Source: Thalassobius sp. I31.1
GTDB taxonomy: Bacteria > Pseudomonadota > Alphaproteobacteria > Rhodobacterales > Rhodobacteraceae
Assembly (NCBI RefSeq): GCF_003031585.1
Contig: NZ_PWAA01000053.1
Location: forward strand, 1 to 64,000
DNA length: 64,000 nucleotides
Direction of reading: 5' to 3'
Every line of letters begins with the position of its first letter. Position 1 is the stretch's first letter. Position numbers and translations under genes: made by a program. The notes beneath the pieces were generated by a model. That model made no database searches and was not told where the DNA came from. It saw only the letters and a list, made by a program, of their open reading frames with translations. Of this stretch, positions 38,509 to 47,550 are shown piece after piece.

Positions 38509-41157
38509 CTACGAAACATTAAGCTTTTTCAGCTCATAAATCAGATCCAGCGCGTCGCGTGGTGACAGGCTGTCCGGTTCAATATCAGACAGGCGTTCCA
38601 AAGCGGGTGAGGCTTTTGTAGCCACGGGCGCGGGTGGTGGCGCGGCGGAAAACAGCGGTAGATCGTCGATCAGCGCTTTTGGTGTGTTGCCACCTTCGCG
38701 GTCTGATTTTTCCAGTTGCTCCAGGACCACACGGGCACGTTCAACAACAGAAGACGGCAGACCAGCCAGGCGCGCGACCTGCACACCGTAAGACCGATCT
38801 GCTGCGCCTTTGTGGACTTCGTGCAGGAAGATCACATCGCCTTCCCATTCTTTCACGGCGACCGTGGCGTTATCGACGCCCTGCAGTGTGTCGGCCAGTT
38901 GGGTCAGCTCGTGGTAGTGGGTTGCGAACAATGCGCGGCACTTATTGGTTTCATGCAGGTATTCCAGCGTCGCCCAGGCAATGGACAGGCCATCCCAGGT
39001 CGCGGTGCCGCGCCCGATTTCGTCGAGAATAACAAAAGCGCGGTCATCGGCCTGATTGAGGATCGCGGCGGTTTCGACCATTTCCACCATAAATGTGGAT
39101 CGCCCGCGGGCGAGGTCATCAGAGGCACCGACGCGGGAAAACAGCTGGCTGACAAGACCAAGTTTTGCGCTGGTCGCAGGCACAAAACTACCCGCCTGGG
39201 CCAGGAGGGCGATCAATGCGTTCTGGCGCAGAAAGGTCGATTTACCAGACATGTTGGGGCCGGTCAAAAGCCAGATCGCGGCACCATCGGATGCTTCAAA
39301 CTGGCAGTTATTGGCGATAAATGGCGTGTTGCCCTGTTGACGCAGGGCGGCTTCGACAACCGGATGACGACCGCCGGTGATGTCAAATTCACGACCTGCT
39401 GTCAGGGTGGGGCGGGCCCAGCTTTCAAAGCTGGCAAGATCTGCAAACGCAGCGGCAAGATCAAGTTCTGCGAGGCCGCGTGTGGCCTGATAAATCGCAT
39501 CAGAACGATCAAGAATGGCGCTGGTTAAGGTTGAATAGAGTCTTTTTTCGATCTCAAGCGCGTTTGATCCGGCGTTCAGGATCTTTGTTTCAAGTTCGGA
39601 CAGGGCAACCGTTGTGAAACGCACTGCATTGGCCGTGGTCTGACGGTGAATGAAGGTTTCTGACAAGGGCGCAGACAGCATTTTGTCGGCATGTGTCGCG
39701 GGGGTTTCGATGAAATAGCCCAGCACATTGTTGTGTTTGACCTTCAGGGCATTGATGCCCGTGGTCTCTGAATATTGGGCCTGAAGCCCTGCGATCACGG
39801 AACGACCTTCATCGCGCAGAGTGCGGGCTTCGTCCAGGTCCTGATCGTATCCGGGGGCGATGAAGCCGCCATCACGCGCCAGAAGGGGTGGTTCAGCGAT
39901 CAACGCGTTATCAAGCAGATCGATCAATTCATCGTGGCCGGGCAGGGCGCTTGTGGCTTCTGCCAGAACGCCGGGCATATCTGCGGGCAAGGTCTGTGTC
40001 AGGTTTTCAGCCTGGGTCAGACCATTGCGGATCGCGACCAGATCACGTGGGCCGCCACGTTCCAGGGCAATCCGGGACAGGCCGCGATCCATATCCGGCA
40101 CAGCCCGCAGGATATCGCGCAGGCTTTCGCGTAAGGACAGGTTTTCAACAAGGTAGCTGACCGCATCATGGCGGGCCTGAAGCAGGTTCAGATCCATGGA
40201 AGGCGAAGACAGGCGTTTTTCCAGCAGACGTGCGCCCCCGGCGGTGACGGTGCGATCAACGGTGGCCAGGAGTGACCCCGCGCGACCGCCGCTCATGGCG
40301 TGGGTGATTTCAAGGTTACGACGTGTCGCAGCGTCGATCTGCATGGTGCCACCGGCACTTTCGCGAACCGGCGTTTGCAGCAGGGGCAGTTTGCCCTTTT
40401 GCGTCAGGTCGATGTATTCCACCAACGCGCCCATGGCGCCCAGTTCCGCGCGGGAAAACGTGCCAAAAGCGTCCAGGGTGGATACGTTCAGCAGGGATTT
40501 TAACCGGTTTTCCGAGGCGGAACTGTCAAATGCGGAACGGGCGAGGGGGGTGATCGCAACACCCAAATCAGACCCTAATTCAAGGAAATCACCTTCATCT
40601 TCACTGATGACCAGCAATTCTTTTGGCGCAAGACGCGCCAGTTCCGGTGAAAGACGCAGGCGCGAGGCTTCCATCACGTGGAAGGCCCCGGTGGAAATAT
40701 CGACCCAGGCCAGCGCGCCCTGATCGCGGATACCACAGTAAGCCGCCAGATAGTTGTGCTGGCGGGCGTTCAGCAGGCTGTCTTCGGTCAATGTCCCGGG
40801 GGTGACAAGGCGCACGACGCCGCGTTTGACAACAGCTTTGTAGCCACGTTTTTTCGCCTCTGCGGGGCTTTCAAGTTGTTCACAAACGGCGACGCGAAAC
40901 CCTTTGCGGATCAGGGTCAGGAAATACCCTTCGGCGGCATGATGGGGCACGCCACACATCGGGATATCTTCGCCCGCGTGTTTGCCGCGTTTGGTCAGGG
41001 CGATGTCCAGGGCTTCGGCGGCGTTGACGGCATCGTCAAAGAACATCTCATAGAAATCGCCCATGCGATAAAACAGCAGCGCGTCCGGGTATTCTGATTT
41101 GATCTCCAGAAATTGCGCCATCATTGGTGTGACGCCGTCGCCTTTAGATGCTGCCAT
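38509..41157 (-). CDS. mutS: DNA mismatch repair protein MutS
   Basis: This 882-aa MutS has the mismatch-recognition motif LFYRMGDFYEMFFDDA near the N-terminus (Phe-x-Glu wedge), Walker A TGPNMSGKSTF near 632, Walker B FVILDEIGRGT and the ATHYHEL switch. The C-terminus has PRDALDLIYELKKL, the tetramer-forming tail. The start at 41157 (MAASKGDGVTPMMAQFLEIK) matches the family. The frame stays open far upstream, antisense to maeB, but that extension is not protein-like. It is divergent from maeB. Confidence 0.97.
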   Translation of the reverse strand: MAASKGDGVTPMMAQFLEIKSEYPDALLFYRMGDFYEMFFDDAVNAAEALDIALTKRGKHAGEDIPMCGVPHHAAEGYFLTLIRKGFRVAVCEQLESPAEAKKRGYKAVVKRGVVRLVTPGTLTEDSLLNARQHNYLAAYCGIRDQGALAWVDISTGAFHVMEASRLRLSPELARLAPKELLVISEDEGDFLELGSDLGVAITPLARSAFDSSASENRLKSLLNVSTLDAFGTFSRAELGAMGALVEYIDLTQKGKLPLLQTPVRESAGGTMQIDAATRRNLEITHAMSGGRAGSLLATVDRTVTAGGARLLEKRLSSPSMDLNLLQARHDAVSYLVENLSLRESLRDILRAVPDMDRGLSRIALERGGPRDLVAIRNGLTQAENLTQTLPADMPGVLAEATSALPGHDELIDLLDNALIAEPPLLARDGGFIAPGYDQDLDEARTLRDEGRSVIAGLQAQYSETTGINALKVKHNNVLGYFIETPATHADKMLSAPLSETFIHRQTTANAVRFTTVALSELETKILNAGSNALEIEKRLYSTLTSAILDRSDAIYQATRGLAELDLAAAFADLASFESWARPTLTAGREFDITGGRHPVVEAALRQQGNTPFIANNCQFEASDGAAIWLLTGPNMSGKSTFLRQNALIALLAQAGSFVPATSAKLGLVSQLFSRVGASDDLARGRSTFMVEMVETAAILNQADDRAFVILDEIGRGTATWDGLSIAWATLEYLHETNKCRALFATHYHELTQLADTLQGVDNATVAVKEWEGDVIFLHEVHKGAADRSYGVQVARLAGLPSSVVERARVVLEQLEKSDREGGNTPKALIDDLPLFSAAPPPAPVATKASPALERLSDIEPDSLSPRDALDLIYELKKLNVS

Positions 41158-41334
41158 GGTGTGCCCCGTTAAACCTTTGCGACAGGGATAAACGGCCAGG
41201 CGCGCGCCTGCAAACATGATCTGGCGCGATTTTGCCGGTATTGATCCAGAAAAGGCCGGTTTTCGGGCGGTCTGGTTGTTGTCGGCGCTGAAATTTACTG
41301 TAGTTTGGCGTGATAGCCCGCGAAGTGAGGACCC

Positions 41335-43593
41335 ATGGCCAATAATAGTAAAGTTACCCCGGAAGAAGCGCTTGCGTATCACCTGGACCCGAAACCAGGT
41401 AAATATGACATCGTAGCATCCAAACCCATGGCCACCCAGCGCGATCTGTCGCTGGCCTATTCCCCCGGTGTGGCGGTCCCTTGTGAGGCGATCGCGGCTG
41501 ACCCGGCGACGGCATATGATTACACGACCAAGGGCAATATGGTTGCGGTGATTTCCAACGGCACCGCGGTTCTGGGTCTTGGCAATCTTGGCGCGCTGGC
41601 GTCCAAGCCGGTGATGGAAGGCAAGGCGGTGCTGTTCAAGCGGTTCGCTGATGTGAATTCCATCGACCTTGAGCTGGACACAGAGGATTGCGACGCTTTC
41701 ATCAATGCGGTGAAACTGATGGGGCCAAGCTTTGGTGGCATCAACCTTGAAGACATCAAAGCGCCGGAATGCTTTATCATCGAACAGCGCCTGAAAGAGA
41801 TCATGGACATCCCGGTGTTCCATGACGACCAGCACGGGACAGCTGTGATCTGTGCGGCGGGCCTTCTGAATGCGCTGCAAATCTCTGGCAAGAAGATTGA
41901 GGATGTGAAGATTGTTCTCAATGGTGCGGGTGCTGCGGGTATTGCCTGTATTGAACTGCTGAAATCCATGGGTGCGACGCATGAAAACTGTGTGGTTTGC
42001 GATACCAAAGGCGTGATTTATCAGGGCCGTACCGAAGGTATGAACCAGTGGAAATCTGCCCATGCGATCCAGACAGATCTGCGTACGCTTGAGGAAGCCA
42101 TGGAAGGCGCAGATGTCTTTCTGGGCGTTTCTGTGAAAGGCGCTGTGACACCTGAGATGGTCGCCGCAATGGCCAAAGATCCGGTGATCTTTGCAATGGC
42201 GAACCCGGACCCGGAAATCACCCCGGAAGAAGCCCATGCTGTGCGTGAAGATGCGATCGTTGCGACCGGGCGTTCGGACTATCCGAACCAGGTGAACAAC
42301 GTGCTTGGCTTCCCTTATCTGTTCCGTGGTGCGCTGGATATTCATGCGCGTGCGATCAATGATGAAATGAAAATCGCCTGTGCCCAGGCACTGGCAAAGC
42401 TGGCCCGTGAAGATGTGCCGGACGAAGTGGCAATGGCTTATGGCCGAAAACTGTCCTTTGGCCGGGATTACATCATTCCAACCCCGTTTGATCCGCGTCT
42501 GATCTATATGATCCCGACGGCGGTGGCCCAGGCTGGTATGGATACCGGCGTGGCGCGTCGCCCGATCATTGATATGGAAGGCTATGCCGAAGGCCTGAAG
42601 GCCCGTCTTGACCCGACTGCAAACATTCTGCGCGGTATTCATGCGCGGGCGAAGCAGGCGCAGGCCCGTATGATCTTTGCCGAGGGCGATGATCCACGCG
42701 TATTGCGTGCGGCGGTGGCCTATCAGCGTCAGGGGCTGGGCAAAGCCCTGGTTGTGGGTCGTGAAGCGGATGTTGCTGAGAAACTGACTGCAGCCGGTCT
42801 TGGCGATGCTGTGAGCGAACTTGAGGTGGTGAACGCCGCCAACACCCCTTACCTGCGCACTTATAAAGCCTATCTTTACAAGCGTTTGCAGCGTCTTGGC
42901 TTTGACCGGGGTGATGCGCACAAGCTTGCAGCGCGCGATCGCCATGTGTTTGCTGCGCTGATGCTGGCGCATGGGCATGGTGATGGCCTGGTGTCTGGTG
43001 CCACCCGTAAATCTGCCCAGGTGATGGATCTGATCAACCACGTAATGGATGTCAGCGCAGACAGCGGTGCTGTTGGCGTTACGGCGCTGTTGCACAACGG
43101 GCGCGTGGTGCTGGTGTCTGATACGCTGGTGCATGAATGGCCGGATGAAGACGACCTGGCGAATATCGCGATTGCCGGTGCAAAAGTTGCCCGTGCCCTG
43201 GGGCTTGAACCGCGTGTCGCTTTTGTCAGCTTCTCAACCTTCGGGTATCCGGTGTCTGAACGGGCAGAGAAAATGCATCTTGCGCCAGAGGTTCTGGATC
43301 GCCGTGGTGTCGATTTCGAATATGAAGGCGAGATGACCGTTGATGTGGCGATGAACGAAGTTGCCCAGGAAAGCTATCCGTTCCAGCGCCTGACAGGGCC
43401 CGCGAACGTGCTGGTTGTGCCTGCGCGTCACTCTGCGTCGATTTCTGTGAAGCTGATGCAGGAAATGGCTGGTGCCACCGTGATCGGCCCAATCCTGACC
43501 GGCGTTGATAAGCCAGTTCAGATCTGTTCCATCGGTTCCACCGTGAACGACATCCTGAACATGGCGGTTCTGGCGGCGAATAAAGTTGGCTGA
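41335..43593 (+). CDS. maeB: NADP-dependent malic enzyme with phosphotransacetylase-like domain
   Basis: This 752-aa fusion has a malic enzyme half (1-430) with SLAYSPGVAVPC, FHDDQHGTA and the NADP fold LNGAGAAGIACIELL. It also has a phosphate acetyltransferase-like half (about 435-750) with ILTGVDKPVQI at its end. Malic enzyme makes pyruvate and NADPH from malate; the C-terminal domain is usually a regulatory acetyl-CoA sensor and not an active transferase. The length equals E. coli MaeB. The spacing to divergent mutS is 177 bp. Confidence 0.96.
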   Translation: MANNSKVTPEEALAYHLDPKPGKYDIVASKPMATQRDLSLAYSPGVAVPCEAIAADPATAYDYTTKGNMVAVISNGTAVLGLGNLGALASKPVMEGKAVLFKRFADVNSIDLELDTEDCDAFINAVKLMGPSFGGINLEDIKAPECFIIEQRLKEIMDIPVFHDDQHGTAVICAAGLLNALQISGKKIEDVKIVLNGAGAAGIACIELLKSMGATHENCVVCDTKGVIYQGRTEGMNQWKSAHAIQTDLRTLEEAMEGADVFLGVSVKGAVTPEMVAAMAKDPVIFAMANPDPEITPEEAHAVREDAIVATGRSDYPNQVNNVLGFPYLFRGALDIHARAINDEMKIACAQALAKLAREDVPDEVAMAYGRKLSFGRDYIIPTPFDPRLIYMIPTAVAQAGMDTGVARRPIIDMEGYAEGLKARLDPTANILRGIHARAKQAQARMIFAEGDDPRVLRAAVAYQRQGLGKALVVGREADVAEKLTAAGLGDAVSELEVVNAANTPYLRTYKAYLYKRLQRLGFDRGDAHKLAARDRHVFAALMLAHGHGDGLVSGATRKSAQVMDLINHVMDVSADSGAVGVTALLHNGRVVLVSDTLVHEWPDEDDLANIAIAGAKVARALGLEPRVAFVSFSTFGYPVSERAEKMHLAPEVLDRRGVDFEYEGEMTVDVAMNEVAQESYPFQRLTGPANVLVVPARHSASISVKLMQEMAGATVIGPILTGVDKPVQICSIGSTVNDILNMAVLAANKVG

Positions 43594-43623
43594 TTGGACA
43601 ACGCGTTGATAAGTATATACTTT

Positions 43624-43645
43624 TCACCTTTTAGGGTGAGTTTTT
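43624..43645 (+). terminator. weak intrinsic terminator after maeB
   Basis: TCACC (43624-43628) pairs with GGTGA (43635-43639) across a 6-nt loop and is followed by GTTTTT, 30 bp past the maeB stop. Confidence 0.5.
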
Positions 43646-43684
43646 ATACAAATATTTCAATGTGTTACCGAAATAAAACTTGCT

Positions 43685-43699
43685 TTCAGGATTCCTGAA
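43685..43699. repeat. short perfect palindrome TTCAGG-ATT-CCTGAA
   Basis: A 6+3+6 inverted repeat lies between the maeB terminator and the small-gene terminator. It could be an operator or a minor hairpin; nothing more can be read from it. Confidence 0.4.
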
Positions 43700-43701
43700 G
43701 C

Positions 43702-43738
43702 GCTAAAGAAAGTAAGCAGCACCAGAGGCGCTGCTTAC
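43702..43738 (-). terminator. intrinsic terminator of the 36-codon gene
   Basis: On the minus strand a perfect 9-bp stem (GTAAGCAGC with GCTGCTTAC; arms 43730-43738 and 43712-43720) and a 9-nt loop are followed by TTTCTTTAG. On the plus strand no T-run follows, so it serves the minus-strand small gene. Confidence 0.8.
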
Positions 43739-43752
43739 AAGTCTTCTAGGAC

Positions 43753-43863
43753 TTATAACGGCAGTTCAAGCTGCCGTGGCTTTGGCCAGCGGCGGGTATG
43801 TGCGGCAACACATTCCTGCCTGCCAAAACGTCGGCGATGATATTCACGTACAAATACGCGCAT
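43753..43863 (-). CDS. 36-residue basic peptide, unrecognised, in its own transcription unit
   Basis: This ORF of 36 codons is too short for most gene callers. It has an excellent SD (AAAGGAGG at about 43870-43877, six bases before the ATG), a promoter candidate 120 bp upstream (44013-43985) and an intrinsic terminator 15 bp after the stop. The peptide begins MRVFVREYHRRRFGRQE and ends with leucine/proline residues. It has nine Arg, one Lys, two His, one Cys and one Trp, and no membrane segment, so a nucleic-acid- or ribosome-binding role is possible. I do not recognise the family. It could also be the coding part of a dual-function small RNA. Confidence 0.6.
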   Translation of the reverse strand: MRVFVREYHRRRFGRQECVAAHTRRWPKPRQLELPL

Positions 43864-43952
43864 ATCGCACCTCCTTTCTGCTTACTCCAAGTTTGTCCTG
43901 GCCCACATTTAGAGGTTGGATTGCCTCCGAATTCTGTCGTGTAGTTTGTGGG

Positions 43953-43965
43953 CTACAAATTGTAG
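43953..43965. repeat. 13-nt perfect palindrome in the small-gene leader
   Basis: CTACAAATTGTAG is a perfect inverted repeat around a central A, located about 12-25 nt after the expected start of the minus-strand transcript. It may be an operator or the first leader hairpin. Confidence 0.45.
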
Positions 43966-43984
43966 TATGTAGAAAGTTGGGCAC

Positions 43985-44013
43985 ATTATCTGGTTGCAGT
44001 AGGCCGTTGGCAA
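43985..44013 (-). promoter_or_regulatory. sigma-70-like promoter for the 36-codon gene
   Basis: On the minus strand TTGCCA (44008-44013) and GATAAT (43985-43990) are spaced by exactly 17 bp; each matches five of six consensus bases. Predicted start is near 43978, giving a leader of about 115 nt and a transcript of about 275 nt. Confidence 0.55.
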
Positions 44014-44041
44014 CAAGTATATTTTGAGGTAGCCGCATCAT

Positions 44042-44066
44042 TTCTATTGACGATCAGACAATAGAA
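44042..44066. promoter_or_regulatory. operator-like inverted repeat upstream of the sugar kinase
   Basis: TTCTATTG (44042-44049) and CAATAGAA (44059-44066) form a perfect 8-bp inverted repeat with a 9-bp spacer, ending 27 bp before the kinase ATG. This is a typical position for a repressor site. No regulator gene is adjacent. Confidence 0.45.
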
Positions 44067-44093
44067 GAACGATTCGTGAACTTTGGAGTGTAA

Positions 44094-44972
44094 ATGACCG
44101 TTTTTTGCCTTGGCTCGATCAATGCTGACCATGTGTATCAGGTGCCGCATTTGCCGGCGCCTGGAGAAACGCTTGCGGCCAGTGCGGTGCAGACGGGCCT
44201 GGGGGGGAAGGGGGCCAATCAATCGGTTGCTGCCGCCAAAGCCGGGTCTGTGACACAGCATATTGGGGCTGTTGGCGCGGATGGGGCCTGGGCGGTTGAT
44301 GCGTTGCGGGGATTTGGCGTGGGGGTGGATCATATCCGCACGTCCGATGCACCCACGGGCCATGCGATCATCAATGTGGATCCACAGGCAGAAAATGCCA
44401 TTGTTATTTTCGCCGGTGCGAACCTTGATCAGTCTGCGGCTGATATTGGCGCAGCACTTGCCACCGGTGGTGCGGGGGACTGGATCCTCATTCAGAATGA
44501 AACCTCGCATCAGGTGGACGCCGCAAAGGCCGCGCGTGAAAATGGGGTGAAGGTGGCTTATTCCGCAGCACCCTTTGATGCGGAGGCAGTGAAAGCCATG
44601 CTGCCTTTCACCGATCTTCTTCTGATGAATGAGATTGAGGCGGCGCAATTGTCAGAGGCGCTGGGTGTGAAGACCACTGATCTGCCGGTTGCGAAAGTGT
44701 TGATCACTTCCGGTGCGGAAGGTGTGGATTTTCTGGACACGAAAACGGGTGAAATAGTCTCTAAACCTGCGTTTTCTGTTGACCCTGTCGATACAACCGG
44801 GGCCGGTGATACCTTTGCAGGCAGCTTTGTTGCCGGGCTTGAACAGGGCCTGTCAGACGCAGATGCTTTGCGCCGTGCCAGCGCGACATCCGCGATCCAG
44901 GTGACCCGGGTGGGGGCTGCAACCGCGATCCCGGATGCAGCAGAGGTTGAGGCGTTTCTCGCGGCTCAGTGA
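44094..44972 (+). CDS. rbsK: PfkB-family sugar kinase, probably ribokinase
   Basis: This 292-aa protein has both PfkB signatures: [15 protein letters not shown] near 38-52 and [16 protein letters not shown] near 227-242 with the catalytic Asp. The early segment [21 protein letters not shown] is ribokinase-like. It would phosphorylate D-ribose at O5 with ATP. No ribose transporter lies beside it, so another sugar or nucleoside substrate is possible. An inverted repeat upstream may regulate it. Its end overlaps convergent msrA by 7 nt. Confidence 0.85.
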   Translation: MTVFCLGSINADHVYQVPHLPAPGETLAASAVQTGLGGKGANQSVAAAKAGSVTQHIGAVGADGAWAVDALRGFGVGVDHIRTSDAPTGHAIINVDPQAENAIVIFAGANLDQSAADIGAALATGGAGDWILIQNETSHQVDAAKAARENGVKVAYSAAPFDAEAVKAMLPFTDLLLMNEIEAAQLSEALGVKTTDLPVAKVLITSGAEGVDFLDTKTGEIVSKPAFSVDPVDTTGAGDTFAGSFVAGLEQGLSDADALRRASATSAIQVTRVGAATAIPDAAEVEAFLAAQ

Positions 44973-45631
44973 TCTGCGTAAGGCGCAGCATCACCCCAGA
45001 TTTCTGACACACGCTGATCACGGCCACAGGCGTTGCGGTAGCGTTTATAGGCGTTCGACTGGCGCACATAGCCAAAGCGAGTAACCACGCGATTGCGGCC
45101 TTTATAGTAATCCTGGTGGCTTTCATCAGCTGGGTAGAACGCCGCGCGCGCCAGAACAGGTGTCACGATATTGCGGCCAAGGTCTGCTTCGGCACGGGCA
45201 ACGGCAGCTTCGGCAATGGCGCGTTCACCAGCCCCGTCATACCAGATCGCGGTGCGATAACCGTCGCCGCGATCACAGAATTGCCCACCCGCATCCAGGG
45301 GGTCCACGGAACGCAAGAACATATGCAGGATCTGATCAAGGCCGATCTGACCGGGGTTATAGGTGATTTCCACGGCTTCATAATGGCCTGTGCCGCCGCC
45401 GGTGACCTGACGATAGCTTGGGTTTTCGATGTGACCACCGGAGAAACCTGAAACAGCTTCGATGACGCCAGGCACGCTTTCAAAATCGCTTTCCACACAC
45501 CAGAAACAGCCGCCCGCGACTACAACTGTCGCCTGATCCTGCGCATTTGCTGCGGTGCATTGCAGGAAAGTTCCCAGCCCAATGGCAAGGGTCAGGGAGA
45601 AAGCGTGTTTCAGGCGTTTGAAAGCGGTCAT
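44966..45631 (-). CDS. msrA: exported peptide-methionine (S)-S-oxide reductase MsrA
   Basis: This 221-aa MsrA has the catalytic motif GCFWCVE with nucleophile C42, the [12 protein letters not shown] stretch, and GHYEAVEI. A Sec signal peptide occupies residues 1-30 (basic start MTAFKRLKH, hydrophobic core, cut near ANA), so it acts in the periplasm, unlike the usual cytoplasmic form. The ATG at 45631 has AGGAG upstream. A later Cys (NACGRDQ) may resolve the disulfide. It reduces the S-epimer of methionine sulfoxide in proteins. Confidence 0.93.
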   Translation of the reverse strand: MTAFKRLKHAFSLTLAIGLGTFLQCTAANAQDQATVVVAGGCFWCVESDFESVPGVIEAVSGFSGGHIENPSYRQVTGGGTGHYEAVEITYNPGQIGLDQILHMFLRSVDPLDAGGQFCDRGDGYRTAIWYDGAGERAIAEAAVARAEADLGRNIVTPVLARAAFYPADESHQDYYKGRNRVVTRFGYVRQSNAYKRYRNACGRDQRVSEIWGDAAPYADH

Positions 45632-45724
45632 TTTGTCGGCTCCTGTAATCTGGGGCCAGACTGCCTTTGTCCACGCGTGCGGGCAAGGGGGTGTCACGGG
45701 AAGGTGAGGGGGTGTGAAAACGAA

Positions 45725-45750
45725 AAAGCCCGGCGCGACGGCCGGGCTTT
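45725..45750 (-). terminator. intrinsic terminator after argG
   Basis: A 10-bp stem (45725-45734 with 45741-45750) is followed on the minus strand by a T-run. It lies 18 bp after the argG stop. Confidence 0.85.
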
Positions 45751-45768
45751 GAATGGGTTTGTGACGGC

Positions 45769-46995
45769 TTAGCCTTTGTTGCGTTTGTCGCGGGCGGCCA
45801 GCAGTTTCAGGCGCAGGGCGTTGAGCTGAATGAAGCCCGCTGCGTCGGTCTGATCGTAGGCACCTGCATCTTCTTCAAAAGTCACATGTGCTTCGGAATA
45901 CAGGCTGTTTTCAGACCAGCGGCCAACAGTTTGCGCCATGCCTTTGTACAGTTTCATACGCACGGTGCCGGACACATGTTCCTGGCTTTTGTCGATGGCG
46001 GCCTGCAGCATTTCACGTTCCGGGGAATACCAGAAACCGTTGTAGATCAGTTCTGCATATTTTGGCATCAGCTCATCTTTGAGGTGCATCGCGCCACGAT
46101 CCATGGTGATGGATTCGATGCCGCGGTGGGCCTCAAGCAGCAGGGTGCCGCCCGGGGTTTCATAGATACCGCGGGACTTCATGCCAACGAAACGGCCTTC
46201 GACCAGATCAAGACGGCCGATGCCGTGCTTGCCGCCCAGTTCGTTCAGCTTTGTCAGGATCTCTGCCGATGACATTGCTTCGCCGTTGATCGCGAACGGA
46301 TCACCTTTTTCGAAGGTTACTTCGACAAATTCTGGTGTGTCAGGCGCATCTTCCGGGTGCACGGTACGCTGATAGACGTAATCTGGTGCTTCAACAGCCG
46401 GATCTTCCAGAACTTTGCCTTCAGAAGAGGTGTGCAGCAGGTTTGCGTCAACAGAGAACGGGGCTTCGCCGCGCTTGTCTTTTGCAACAGGGATCTGGTT
46501 TTGTTCAGCAAATTCCAGCAGACGTGTGCGGGATGTCAGATCCCATTCGCGCCATGGGGCGATCACTTTGATGTCTGGGTTCAGGGCGTAAGCGGCCAGT
46601 TCAAAACGAACCTGGTCGTTGCCTTTGCCTGTTGCACCGTGGGCCACAGCATCAGCACCGGTTTCAGCGGCGATCTCAACAAGACGTTTGGAGATCAGTG
46701 GACGCGCAATAGAGGTGCCCAGCAGATACAGACCTTCGTAAACCGCATTGGCGCGGAACATCGGGAAGACGAAGTCACGTACAAATTCTTCGCGCACATC
46801 CTCAATGTAGATATTTTCAGGCTTGATGCCCAGAAGTTCGGCCTTGGCGCGCGCAGGTTCCAGTTCTTCACCCTGACCAAGGTCGGCGGTGAATGTCACA
46901 ACTTCACAGCCATATTCCGTTTGCAGCCATTTCAGGATGATAGAGGTATCAAGACCCCCGGAATAAGCGAGAACAACTTTTTTTGGCGCAGACAT
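45769..46995 (-). CDS. argG: argininosuccinate synthase
   Basis: This 408-aa ligase has the ATP-binding [13 protein letters not shown] (9-21), the [13 protein letters not shown] signature near 115-127, and the citrulline/aspartate-binding blocks. It joins citrulline and aspartate to form argininosuccinate. The length is canonical. It appears monocistronic, with a strong terminator. Confidence 0.97.
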   Translation of the reverse strand: MSAPKKVVLAYSGGLDTSIILKWLQTEYGCEVVTFTADLGQGEELEPARAKAELLGIKPENIYIEDVREEFVRDFVFPMFRANAVYEGLYLLGTSIARPLISKRLVEIAAETGADAVAHGATGKGNDQVRFELAAYALNPDIKVIAPWREWDLTSRTRLLEFAEQNQIPVAKDKRGEAPFSVDANLLHTSSEGKVLEDPAVEAPDYVYQRTVHPEDAPDTPEFVEVTFEKGDPFAINGEAMSSAEILTKLNELGGKHGIGRLDLVEGRFVGMKSRGIYETPGGTLLLEAHRGIESITMDRGAMHLKDELMPKYAELIYNGFWYSPEREMLQAAIDKSQEHVSGTVRMKLYKGMAQTVGRWSENSLYSEAHVTFEEDAGAYDQTDAAGFIQLNALRLKLLAARDKRNKG

Positions 46996-47074
46996 GACAG
47001 GCTCCTTCGTGACGTGATCGCCACGCGATTACCTGTTTTTACAGGCAGGGGCAAGCACAGTGGTATATCTGCGG

Positions 47075-47398
47075 CTATGTGCTTGGTGCTCCTTTCAGGA
47101 ATTCTGCCTTTGACCCGTCATAACTTGTGAAAATTTCGGGAAGATTGACCGTTTCAGCACCACCCGCCGCCGCCGCGGTTTCCCCGGCCTGACAGAGGGT
47201 GCTGAATTGTTCAAAGCCAAGATTCAGGGCACTGCCTTTCAGAAAATGCATGTCTTCTTCAAGTTGGGACAGATCAGGTGTTTGTTTCAGCCGGGTGATG
47301 GTTTCTTCAACTTCTTCCAGGAACAGATCGACGACCTCGGAAAAATCATCTTCCCCGACTTCCTGTTTCAGTTCTTCTACCCGCGTCCAGTCGATCAT
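47075..47398 (-). CDS. Hpt (histidine phosphotransfer) domain protein
   Basis: This 107-aa all-helical protein has the Hpt motif with phospho-His H51 followed by K54-G55-S56-A57 (HFLKGSALNLGF). Such proteins relay phosphate between a hybrid kinase and a receiver. It is divergent from a receiver-PP2C protein 152 bp away, an obvious candidate partner. The cognate hybrid kinase is not in the window. Confidence 0.88.
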   Translation of the reverse strand: MIDWTRVEELKQEVGEDDFSEVVDLFLEEVEETITRLKQTPDLSQLEEDMHFLKGSALNLGFEQFSTLCQAGETAAAAGGAETVNLPEIFTSYDGSKAEFLKGAPST

Positions 47399-47550
47399 AT
47401 TTCACCCGTTTCTCTGGAAGAAAACATATAGCAGGCTGCGTGTTACCAACAGTTTAACGGGTATTTATGGGGGGTTATTGCTGACATTCATTAAGTCTTA
47501 AAGGACTGCACCTATAGAGTGGGGTGTTATGAAATGATTTGGCACATGGT

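Noticed and set aside
41158-43134. A reading frame of about 650 codons extending mutS upstream, antisense to maeB
   Set aside because: maeB on the plus strand is a complete, motif-rich enzyme; the antisense frame has no recognisable domain and the mutS start at 41157 matches its family. Such frames are common in GC-rich genes.
43844-44041. A 65-codon minus-strand ORF in the leader of the 36-codon gene
   Set aside because: It has no SD, overlaps the proposed promoter, leader and the better-supported small gene in another frame, and shows no protein-like pattern.
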